A stretch of 39,341 nucleotides of DNA from an uncultured Psychroflexus sp. (GTDB taxonomy: Bacteria; Bacteroidota; Bacteroidia; Flavobacteriales; Flavobacteriaceae): NCBI GenBank assembly GCA_913056525.1, contig CAJXLO010000012.1, forward strand, positions 1 to 39,341, in the 5' to 3' direction. This document shows, one piece after another, positions 31,881 through 39,341 of this stretch. Each line of letters starts with the position of its first letter. The stretch's first letter is position 1. The notes beneath the pieces are model-generated. The model saw nothing but the letters and a program-made list of their open reading frames with translations. It had not been told where the DNA came from and did not search any database. The translations under genes were made by a program, and so were the position numbers.

Positions 31881-34800
31881 ATGAAGACAAATTTAAGAGG
31901 TATTCTTACGCTGTTTTTAGCGTTTGTCGTGCAGCTCAGTTTTGCACAGGAAAAGACGGTTACTGGAAAAGTAACCGATGCTGACGGTTTGCCAATTCCC
32001 GGGGCGAACATTCAGGTAAAAGGTACAGACCAGGGGACGCAGACGGACTTTGATGGGAATTTTTCCCTTGAAGTGAGTTCAGATCAAACCTTAGTATTCA
32101 GTTACTTAGGTTATGAAAAACAAGAAATCCCGGTAGGGGATCAAACAGAGATCAATGTAACCATGGAACAGGGTGCTGAAATGCTTAATGAAGTTCTGGT
32201 CGTAGGTTATGGTAATACTACGAAAGAATCATTCACCGGTACCGCTACGGAAGTGAAGACGGAGAACATTGAAGCAAAAGCTACGACCAACGTCACACAA
32301 GCCTTAAGAGGTGAAGTTGCGGGTGTTAATGTAGTTACTGGTTCAGGAGCTCCGGGTGCTGATGCAACCATTAGGATTAGGGGTTTTGGCTCTGTTAACG
32401 GGAATAGGGATCCTCTTTACATTGTCGATGGTGCACCTTATCAGAGTGATATCAGTTCCATAAATCCAGCTGATATTGAGAACTTGACTGTTCTTAAGGA
32501 TGCAGCGGCAACTTCAATATATGGTTCTAGAGGTGCAAATGGTGTTGTGATAATCACCACTAAAAAAGGTGATGCTGGTAAGTCGGTCATTTCCGTCAAT
32601 TACAAGACCAGTATCAACTCTCTGGAACTCCCGACTTATGATGTGATAGAATCACCTGAGGAGTTCATTGAGCTATCCTGGCAGGCGCTTAGGAATAAAG
32701 GTAGATTGACAGGTCAGGCAAACCCAAGACAGTGGGCTAGTGATAACCTTTACACTCAAACTGGTGAAGGGATCAATCCTGCTTATAATATCTGGGATCA
32801 GCCTGGTTCAGAACTTATCAATCAACAAACCGGCGAGTTCAATCCTAATGTACAAAGAAGGTATACGCCTACAAGATGGGATGATGCCGCCTTTGACACG
32901 GGCGTAAGAAATGAGGTCAGTCTTCAATTTAGCGGTGGAAGCGAAAAAACACAATTCTCCACCTCATTCGGTTACCTCGATGATGAAGGTTATACTATAA
33001 ATTCAAGATATACTAGATATACTACAAGAATAAACGTTCAGCACGAGGCAAGAGACTGGATATCTTTAGGAGGTAATCTTTCTTACACTGGTGCAAGATA
33101 TACGAACTCATCAGCGGATCAGGGAGAAGCGGGTTCATCAGCGAACATATTCGCACTTACGAACACTACGCCTGCGATCTACGATGTCTTTCTCAGAGAT
33201 GCTGAAGGAAATCTCGTAGAAGACCCTATTTTTGGGGGTAATCAATTTGATTATGGTGCTGAAACTGGTAGAAGGGTTTGGACCAGCACCAATGGTATAG
33301 GTGATGCCACTTATGACCTGAATCAAACTGATGTCACAACCTTAACAGGTAACTTTAATTTTGATCTTACCTTTACTGATTACTTATCGCTTGAAGTTAG
33401 ATATGGTGGTCAATATGACAGGTCAGAGAATGCGGACAGAGGAAACCCGTTCTATGGTTCAGCAGCTGGTGTTGGTGGAAACCTTTTCTTAACGAACGAT
33501 ACGAACATTAATCAGAACTTCCTTCAATTGTTAAGATTTCAGAACGAGTATGATGATCATTCCATTGAGTTCTTCGTAGCTCACGAAGCGACAAGCAATG
33601 AGTTCAGAAGGTTTAGTGCCGGAGCACAAACGGCAATTTTACCCAATACATTAGACCTTGCTCAATATACAACTCCTTTTGGTAGGGCAAACTCCCTTAC
33701 TACAAGGACATCACTTGATAGTTATTTTTCTCAGTTAAACTATGACTACAAGGGCAAGTATTTTTTAACATCCTCAATACGTAGAGATGGATCATCAAGG
33801 TTCAAGAATGATAAATGGGGTACTTTTGGCTCCGTTGGTTTAGGTTGGATCATGTCTGAGGAGGACTTTGTAGATGACCTGGATTTCTTCGATTTCTTAA
33901 AACTGAAGGCTAGTTATGGTGTTATAGGTGATCAGGGGAATCAGGTTAGGTACGGTTTTCAGTTATTTACTATAAACCAAACATCAGATGGTAGTTTCTC
34001 CTTTACTCAGAGTTCTACTCGTGCAAATCCTGACCTTACATGGGAAACTTCCAGAATTGCTCAAGTAGGTTTTGAAAGTAGTTTTCTGAACAATAATATT
34101 AATCTTGATGTTGATTATTATGTTAAGAATACAGATAATCTTTTCTTTACTCAAAATCTTCCTGGATCAAGTGGTTTTCAGGAGATACAGTTTAATGATG
34201 GAGAGTTGAGGAACAGTGGATTAGAATTCAATTTACAAACTACCATTATAAATGAACAGGATTATAATCTTTCATTCGGTATTAATGGTTCAGTACTTGA
34301 TAACGAGATTACTCGTATGCCAGCAGACTTCTTTACTGGAGAACCTAAACTAAGAGACGGCACGCTTTCAAAAGGACGGTCCATATTTGATTTTTATTTA
34401 AGAGAATGGGCTGGTGTAAACCCTGCTACAGGTGCTGGACTCTGGAACCTTTATTATAACGACCTGAACAATGATGGTGTTTTTAATGCGGGTGATGAAA
34501 GTATTTCCGATTTGATCAACTACAGAGATGATAATCCGGATGCAAACATTCAACAAACGGTAACCAATGTCTATGGTGAAGCAACACGTAAATATGTTGA
34601 CAAGTCTCCAATTCCAGACGTTAGTGGTGGTTTTAGATTGAACGCAGGTTATAAGAATTTTGATTTGACAGTTCAATTCGCTTACGGATTAGGTGGACAT
34701 GTATATGATAATGGATATGAAAGACTAATGGAAAACAGGAATTTGATAGGTGGTAACAACTACCATGTGGATGTTAGGAATGCCTGGGAGGAGCCTGGAG

Positions 34801-35108
34801 ATATCACGAACGTGCCAAGGCTTTCTGCCGGATATGGTCCTGATACATCATTTGCTAGAAATTCCGACAGATTTTTAACTGATGCGAGTTTCTTATCACT
34901 AAATAACCTTAACCTAGGTTATACAGTACCTACGAAATTCACAGAGAAAATGAAGATAAATAATATGAGAGTTTTCGTTTCAGGAGATAATCTTATGTTA
35001 TTGAGTGCTAGAGATGGATTAAATCCTACAACTTTGATCAATGCGTCAAATTCAGGTGTCTACATGCCGATGACCACATTAAGTGCAGGATTGAACGTTA
35101 AATTTTAA
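31881..35108 (+). CDS. SusC-family TonB-dependent outer-membrane transporter
   Basis: A 1075-aa TonB-dependent importer of the SusC/RagA type. Order: signal peptide (MKTNLRGILTLFLAFVVQL, cut near SFAQ); a CarboxypepD_reg-like domain (VTGKVTDADGLPIPGANI to about residue 100); a TonB box region near EVLVVGYG; the plug domain with the SusC hallmarks RIRGFGSVNG, LYIVDGAPY and YGSRGANGVVIITTK; then a 22-strand barrel ending NVKF. It forms a lidded complex with SusD, encoded 11 bp on. The substrate is not determined: no glycoside hydrolase is near, but a secreted protease is. ATG 31881 is chosen by the signal peptide and promoter. Confidence 0.96.
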   Translation: MKTNLRGILTLFLAFVVQLSFAQEKTVTGKVTDADGLPIPGANIQVKGTDQGTQTDFDGNFSLEVSSDQTLVFSYLGYEKQEIPVGDQTEINVTMEQGAEMLNEVLVVGYGNTTKESFTGTATEVKTENIEAKATTNVTQALRGEVAGVNVVTGSGAPGADATIRIRGFGSVNGNRDPLYIVDGAPYQSDISSINPADIENLTVLKDAAATSIYGSRGANGVVIITTKKGDAGKSVISVNYKTSINSLELPTYDVIESPEEFIELSWQALRNKGRLTGQANPRQWASDNLYTQTGEGINPAYNIWDQPGSELINQQTGEFNPNVQRRYTPTRWDDAAFDTGVRNEVSLQFSGGSEKTQFSTSFGYLDDEGYTINSRYTRYTTRINVQHEARDWISLGGNLSYTGARYTNSSADQGEAGSSANIFALTNTTPAIYDVFLRDAEGNLVEDPIFGGNQFDYGAETGRRVWTSTNGIGDATYDLNQTDVTTLTGNFNFDLTFTDYLSLEVRYGGQYDRSENADRGNPFYGSAAGVGGNLFLTNDTNINQNFLQLLRFQNEYDDHSIEFFVAHEATSNEFRRFSAGAQTAILPNTLDLAQYTTPFGRANSLTTRTSLDSYFSQLNYDYKGKYFLTSSIRRDGSSRFKNDKWGTFGSVGLGWIMSEEDFVDDLDFFDFLKLKASYGVIGDQGNQVRYGFQLFTINQTSDGSFSFTQSSTRANPDLTWETSRIAQVGFESSFLNNNINLDVDYYVKNTDNLFFTQNLPGSSGFQEIQFNDGELRNSGLEFNLQTTIINEQDYNLSFGINGSVLDNEITRMPADFFTGEPKLRDGTLSKGRSIFDFYLREWAGVNPATGAGLWNLYYNDLNNDGVFNAGDESISDLINYRDDNPDANIQQTVTNVYGEATRKYVDKSPIPDVSGGFRLNAGYKNFDLTVQFAYGLGGHVYDNGYERLMENRNLIGGNNYHVDVRNAWEEPGDITNVPRLSAGYGPDTSFARNSDRFLTDASFLSLNNLNLGYTVPTKFTEKMKINNMRVFVSGDNLMLLSARDGLNPTTLINASNSGVYMPMTTLSAGLNVKF

Positions 35109-35119
35109 AATTGAAAATT

Positions 35120-36610
35120 ATGTTTAAGAGAATTAATTATTTACTAATTGGTATAGCCCTTGTCATATTTACGGGCTGTAGTGAGGAATTTATAGATCCT
35201 CAGAGGAACACGAACAACTTGACGAGTGAAAGTATTGCTGAAGCAGCTGAAAACAATCCGGACCTGATTAAAGGTACGCTTGATGGTATAGTTGGTTTTA
35301 TGGCTGATGATCAGTCAATAGCTCCAGGGAGACACTATGATTTCGGTCAGAAAGGGGTTGATATTTGGTTGGACATAACCGCTGGTGATATGGCTCTTTC
35401 TGCCAGTTCATTCGGATGGTACAATAGTACGGCTAACCTGGTGACTCAAACCGATTTTTCACAAGAGGAAAATCAGATCATATGGGACTATTATTATAAG
35501 ACCGTTGGTCTAGCAAATGCTGTCATATCCAACTTAGGTGGCGAGGATGCCGCTCCAGAGAACAGAGAGAATCAAATTGTTTTAGCACAAGCTAAAGCTT
35601 ACAGAGGTTATGCCTATTTTTATCTCACACAGATATTCCAAAATGATTATGACCCGGCTGAACCTATTTTACCTTTCTATACTTCTGATGAGACTATAAC
35701 TGAAAAGGTGCCAGCATCTCAAGTATTTGATTTGATCGTAAGTGATCTCACTTATGCTGTTGAGACCCTTGAAGGTTATGAAAGAGGAACTAAAAGTCAA
35801 GTCGACCAGACCGTTGCAAGAGGATTGCTTGCCTATACTTACGCTGCTATGGGTAACTATCAAGATGCTAAAACACAATCTGATGCTGTTATAAGTTCTG
35901 GTTATCCACTTACAACGCGTGGTGAACTGGCTTTTCCTGGAGCTGGTTCTGGTTTTAATACTTTGAGCTCTTCATCCTGGATTTGGGGATTTGATCTTAC
36001 CGAACAACTAGGCCATCAACTTATTGATTGGTGGGGACAGATCGATTATTTTACTTTTAGTTATGCCTGGGCTGGAGATTCAAAATCAATGGATGATAAT
36101 CTGTTCAGTGAGATTCCTGATAATGATATTAGGAAAGATCAGTGGGGTCAAGGTTTTGCACCATTACAACCTATCAATAAGTTCTTTGCCCCAGGAAGGA
36201 CTCCCGGCGCTCAGCAAGTAATAACAACTGACCTCATATGGATGAGAGTAGAGGAGTTTTATTTATTGAGTGCTGAAGCTGCAGCTAAGACTGGAAACGA
36301 AGCAGAGGCAAGGTCTTTATTGGTAGACCTTCTAGAGATAAGGTTTGATAGCACCGCAGATGCTAACAACTATGTAAGCAATCTATCTGGTCAGCAATTG
36401 ATCGATGAGATTTTATTACAAACAAGAATTGAAATGTGGGGTGAAGGAAAATCATATCTAGCAATAAAGCGAAATGATGCCACTATCACAAGAGGTTCAA
36501 ATCATGTTTTCCGTCCAGGAGAAACTTTTTCAGCTAGCGATGAGGAATTATCTTTTGAAATACCTCAAACTGAAATAGACAATAATCCAAGTATTAATAG
36601 TCAAAATTAA
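35120..36610 (+). CDS. SusD/RagB-family surface lipoprotein
   Basis: A 496-aa nutrient-binding lipoprotein that closes the SusC barrel. The signal peptide MFKRINYLLIGIALVIFTGC ends in lipobox IFTGC (Cys20), followed by SEEF, an acidic stretch as in surface-exposed Bacteroidota lipoproteins. TPR-like helices are visible (QAKAYRGYAYFYLTQIFQ, ARGLLAYTYAAMGNYQDAK), and the C-terminal region has EEFYLLSAEAAAKTGNEAEA and RIEMWGEGKSYLAIKR. ATG 35120 is the start; TTG 35111 is unlikely. It lies 11 bp after SusC and 6 bp before a third lipoprotein gene. Confidence 0.95.
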   Translation: MFKRINYLLIGIALVIFTGCSEEFIDPQRNTNNLTSESIAEAAENNPDLIKGTLDGIVGFMADDQSIAPGRHYDFGQKGVDIWLDITAGDMALSASSFGWYNSTANLVTQTDFSQEENQIIWDYYYKTVGLANAVISNLGGEDAAPENRENQIVLAQAKAYRGYAYFYLTQIFQNDYDPAEPILPFYTSDETITEKVPASQVFDLIVSDLTYAVETLEGYERGTKSQVDQTVARGLLAYTYAAMGNYQDAKTQSDAVISSGYPLTTRGELAFPGAGSGFNTLSSSSWIWGFDLTEQLGHQLIDWWGQIDYFTFSYAWAGDSKSMDDNLFSEIPDNDIRKDQWGQGFAPLQPINKFFAPGRTPGAQQVITTDLIWMRVEEFYLLSAEAAAKTGNEAEARSLLVDLLEIRFDSTADANNYVSNLSGQQLIDEILLQTRIEMWGEGKSYLAIKRNDATITRGSNHVFRPGETFSASDEELSFEIPQTEIDNNPSINSQN

Positions 36611-36616
36611 AAGATC

Positions 36617-37372
36617 ATGAACAATATATTCAAATATTCGGCTTTATTTGTTCTTTTCGTCCTTATAGGGTGTGAGGAAGATGAAGCTTTAGAAACAAAC
36701 TTAACTAACTTTGTGAGTTTTGAAGCTGCACCTGTAGTTGTTGAACTAGAGGAAAACGCTACACGTACGGTTGAAATCGATGTTGTCGCAAGCAATGAGA
36801 CAAATAGTAGCAGGACATTTAATGTTTTGGTAGATGATGAAAATACAACACTACAATCTCCTTTCAATGTCCCTGAAACTGTTACAATACCAGCCAACGA
36901 AAGATTAACTCAGCTTAGTGTTGAAGTTACTGATGATGATAATCTAGGCTTTATAAGACAAAATCTAACCATTACTTTCGAGGAAGACGCTGAGGTTGAT
37001 TTTGGAGAACCCGTTAGGTTGGAAGTAGCACAGGAATGTCTGGAAACGCTGGTTACATTGACCATTAACACTGATGATTTTCCTGGTGAAACCACTTGGG
37101 AACTTTTTGACTTAACAAATACTCCTACTCAAATCGATTCTGGAGGTCCGCTTTCTCAAGCCCAGGCTGAAGTGCCCTTTAATTTTTGTCTTTCAGCAGG
37201 CAATTATGGTGTAGTTGTATATGATTCTTATGGTGATGGTATTTCAACCGATGGTGATGATTATGTTGTAACCGACGACGAAGGGAATGTGCTTGCTTCA
37301 GGTACGGTAGGTGCATCTGCTAACCCAGGTAGTGTATCTTCTCAAAGTTCCGCCACCTTTACGGTTGAATAA
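36617..37372 (+). CDS. Third lipoprotein of the SusCD operon
   Basis: A 251-aa lipoprotein with signal peptide ending in VLIGC (Cys19) and an acidic start EEDEA, fitting surface export. Residues ~30-135 resemble a Calx-beta-type or Ig-like strand domain (VVELEENATRTVEIDVV, LSVEVTDDDNLGF, LTITFEEDAEVDFG). The C-terminal ~115 aa has CLSAGNYGVVVYDSYGDGIS, a pattern I know from extracellular domains in other Bacteroidota secreted proteins. It is probably an accessory surface ligand-binding protein of the SusCD system. It is followed at once by a strong terminator. Binding target unknown. Confidence 0.85.
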   Translation: MNNIFKYSALFVLFVLIGCEEDEALETNLTNFVSFEAAPVVVELEENATRTVEIDVVASNETNSSRTFNVLVDDENTTLQSPFNVPETVTIPANERLTQLSVEVTDDDNLGFIRQNLTITFEEDAEVDFGEPVRLEVAQECLETLVTLTINTDDFPGETTWELFDLTNTPTQIDSGGPLSQAQAEVPFNFCLSAGNYGVVVYDSYGDGISTDGDDYVVTDDEGNVLASGTVGASANPGSVSSQSSATFTVE

Positions 37373-37396
37373 TAACCATTTATCTTATAAAATCTT

Positions 37397-37428
37397 AAAA
37401 CCACCTTTTATAAGGTGGTTTTTTTTTT
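37397..37428 (+). terminator. Strong rho-independent terminator of the SusCD operon
   Basis: A stem of AAAACCACCTT (37397-37407) and AAGGTGGTTTT (37412-37422), loop TTAT, in a T-run reaching 37428. It lies 24 bp after the last gene. The pairing is perfect. Confidence 0.9.
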
Positions 37429-37436
37429 ACAATGTG

Positions 37437-37444
37437 TATATTTG
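37437..37444 (+). promoter_or_regulatory. Promoter -7 box for the subtilase gene
   Basis: TATATTTG matches TAnnTTTG, 8 bp after the terminator T-run and 20 bp before ATG 37465. The protease gene therefore has its own transcript. Confidence 0.55.
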
Positions 37445-37464
37445 TTTAAATTAAATAGTATATT

Positions 37465-39341
37465 ATGATAATTCAATCAAAGATCTCATTTCTGATATTT
37501 TGTATTTTGTTCCTTAATCTTTCATTTTCACAAAATGACGGTAGAACATTATCAAATCAGAACAGAGAATTATTAAATGAACTTCAAGAGCAAAGAGCTG
37601 AAAGGTTATCACGTGTAAGTAGCTTCTTACAAGCTAATCCAGACGTTGAACCATCATTATCAGAAGGCGATAAGATCACTTATATATATGATGTTTATGA
37701 TGGCAATCCTATTTATAAGACAACTTATAATGCGGAAGCAGCTAATGGGATGCAAACCAGTAAGCTTCAGCCAGGTGGTAGTACAGGTTTAAACCTGACT
37801 GGAGGCAGTCTCACTGTTGGCGTATGGGATGGTGGTCCAGCCCAGGATACACATCAGGAATTTGCAAATGCGGACAACACATCCTCCAGAGTGGAGATAA
37901 TAGACAACGCGACAGTAGATGGAGATAGCGGATTTAGCTCTCATGCAACCCATGTTGCAGGAACTGTCGGTGCAAAAGGAGTTGACCCTGATGCTCGAGG
38001 TATGGCTACGGAAATCAATATTAAATCCTATAATTGGTCTAATGATAAGTCGGAAATGATAACTGCTTCAAATGCATCCGATCCTATACTTATATCAAAT
38101 CATTCCTACGGTGTTCCCATTAATACCAACAACGGACAAACTGATGCCTGGGTAATGGGAGCATATAATCAAGAGGCAAGGAATATCGATCAGATCGCCA
38201 AGAACAATCCTCAATACCTTATTGTAGCATCAGCCGGTAATAGTGGTCAAGTAAGTTATACTGGAGGATTGTTCTCAGGCTACGATAAATTAACCTCAGA
38301 TAAAAATGCGAAGAACAATCTTGTGGTAGCGAACGCTAACCCTACTTTGGAACCTTTTAGTGGTGATGTGCAAGCTGTCAATATTAATTCAGGAAGTAGT
38401 CAGGGACCAACTGATGACCTTAGAATTAAACCTGACATTGCAGGGGATGGTACCGGTGTTTATTCGTCAGTTCCCGATAACAATTATGCAACCTTTAATG
38501 GAACTTCAATGTCAGCTCCTGGTGTTGCTGGTTCTCTCGCATTATTACAAGAATATTATCAACAGCTGAACGGAGGATATATGAACGCTTCAACGCTTAA
38601 AGGATTAGTCTGCCATACCGCGGTAGATAACTCTACTGAACCTGGACCTGATCCTTCTTTTGGTTGGGGATTTCTAGATACTAAGGCCTCCGCTGATGTT
38701 ATTGCAGCTGATAATAACAATACTGCTGTCATTGATGAAGTGACTCTTGATAATAATGGGACTTATACACTTACTTTTTCCGCTCAGGCTGGAGAAGAGC
38801 TCAAAGCTACTATATGCTGGACAGATATGGCAGGCGATGCTGTTGCTAATGGAACGTTAAACGATCAAACACCTAGATTAGTGAATGATTTAGATTTAAG
38901 GGTTTCCAATGACCAACAAACCTTCCAGCCCTGGAAACTTGATTATGATCCATCCAATGGATTTTCAAATTCCAAAGGTGACAACAATGTTGATAATATA
39001 GAGAGAGTCGATATAGATACACCATCAAGTGGAGTTTATACGGTGACTGTTGACCACAAAGGTACGCTAAGTGATAATGAAGGAGGTCCATTTGATCCGG
39101 GGAGTCAAGATTTTTCAATTATCATCACAGGCAAGAATTTGACACTTAGTAATCAGCAATATGAAGATATATCTTTTGATGTCTGGCCTAACCCAACTAC
39201 TGATATTGTTAATATAAAGTCACAAATATCCGGTGAAGTAGATTATAAACTTTATGACCTTAAAGGAAGCCAACTTATTAAAGGGTCTTTAGATAATGGA
39301 AATGGTCAGGTAAATGTTCAGAATCTCCAGAGAGGGGTTTA
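37465..39341 (+). CDS. Secreted S8 subtilisin-like protease with T9SS sorting domain (cut by window end)
   Basis: Open to the right edge, 625 codons seen, nearly complete. The signal peptide is MIIQSKISFLIFCILFLNLS, cut near SFSQ. A propeptide-like region (about 25-105) precedes the S8 domain, with catalytic D122 in VGVWDGG, H160 in SSHATHVAGT, oxyanion N259 in ASAGNSG, and S348 in FNGTSMSAPGVAG. HATH replaces the usual HGTH. A beta-rich domain follows (about 420-560), then a type A T9SS sorting domain beginning FDVWPNPTTDIVNI, whose last residues lie beyond the window. The protein should be secreted or anchored on the cell surface. It may supply peptides to the neighbouring SusCD system; this is inference. 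Confidence 0.93.
   Translation, partial: MIIQSKISFLIFCILFLNLSFSQNDGRTLSNQNRELLNELQEQRAERLSRVSSFLQANPDVEPSLSEGDKITYIYDVYDGNPIYKTTYNAEAANGMQTSKLQPGGSTGLNLTGGSLTVGVWDGGPAQDTHQEFANADNTSSRVEIIDNATVDGDSGFSSHATHVAGTVGAKGVDPDARGMATEINIKSYNWSNDKSEMITASNASDPILISNHSYGVPINTNNGQTDAWVMGAYNQEARNIDQIAKNNPQYLIVASAGNSGQVSYTGGLFSGYDKLTSDKNAKNNLVVANANPTLEPFSGDVQAVNINSGSSQGPTDDLRIKPDIAGDGTGVYSSVPDNNYATFNGTSMSAPGVAGSLALLQEYYQQLNGGYMNASTLKGLVCHTAVDNSTEPGPDPSFGWGFLDTKASADVIAADNNNTAVIDEVTLDNNGTYTLTFSAQAGEELKATICWTDMAGDAVANGTLNDQTPRLVNDLDLRVSNDQQTFQPWKLDYDPSNGFSNSKGDNNVDNIERVDIDTPSSGVYTVTVDHKGTLSDNEGGPFDPGSQDFSIIITGKNLTLSNQQYEDISFDVWPNPTTDIVNIKSQISGEVDYKLYDLKGSQLIKGSLDNGNGQVNVQNLQRGV

Overview
The window comes from a Bacteroidota genome, most likely a marine member of the Flavobacteriaceae. 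The evidence is a SusC/SusD pair, a T9SS-sorted subtilase, flavobacterial-type LptB, LptF/G, Tgt and RecQ proteins, a PadR-PspC-GIN operon, few Shine-Dalgarno sequences, and the Bacteroidota promoter -7 motif TAnnTTTG in front of most transcription units. The genus cannot be fixed from the sequence alone. I see no rRNA, tRNA, CRISPR array, insertion sequence or prophage.

Layout. Bases 1-390 have no gene but hold two copies of a ~119-bp imperfect palindromic repeat. menD follows, then a small AT-rich accessory patch (2195-3464) with two toxin-antitoxin pairs, MntA/HepT (MNT/HEPN) and DUF2281/MazF. Next come asd (+) and a minus-strand run of desaturase then aspC. A second minus-strand run has a DUF4442 hotdog protein, a lipoprotein and a barrel-like protein, with a 75-aa protein beyond them. 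The plus-strand run 9372-12141 is padR, PspC and a GIN-domain lipoprotein. A CBS/DUF294 nucleotidyltransferase coupled to a DnaQ-like exonuclease follows, then tgt-lptF/G, accA, dnaB and a secreted protein of unknown function often labelled asparagine synthetase B.

From 24845 down to 21339 runs a tightly overlapping minus-strand operon: kdsD, tatC, a carboxymuconolactone-decarboxylase-like gene, a membrane protein and lptB. This links Kdo precursor supply with LPS export and protein export. recQ is divergent from it. A pentein pair (arginine-deiminase-like enzyme and CtlX) forms a likely arginine/citrulline breakdown unit. lgt and an Omp85-family outer-membrane protein follow. The right end is a SusC-SusD-lipoprotein operon closed by a strong terminator, then a T9SS subtilase cut off by the window edge.

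Most genes are ordinary core genes. The best leads are: the paired TA modules, with an intact RX4HXY motif in HepT; the duplicated palindromic repeat; Tgt and RecQ proteins that have lost their zinc-binding cysteines; the ADI-like/CtlX pair; the DUF294-exonuclease pair; a DnaA-box-like cluster before dnaB; and a back-to-back promoter between kdsD and recQ. I found no clear evidence of a wholly new system.
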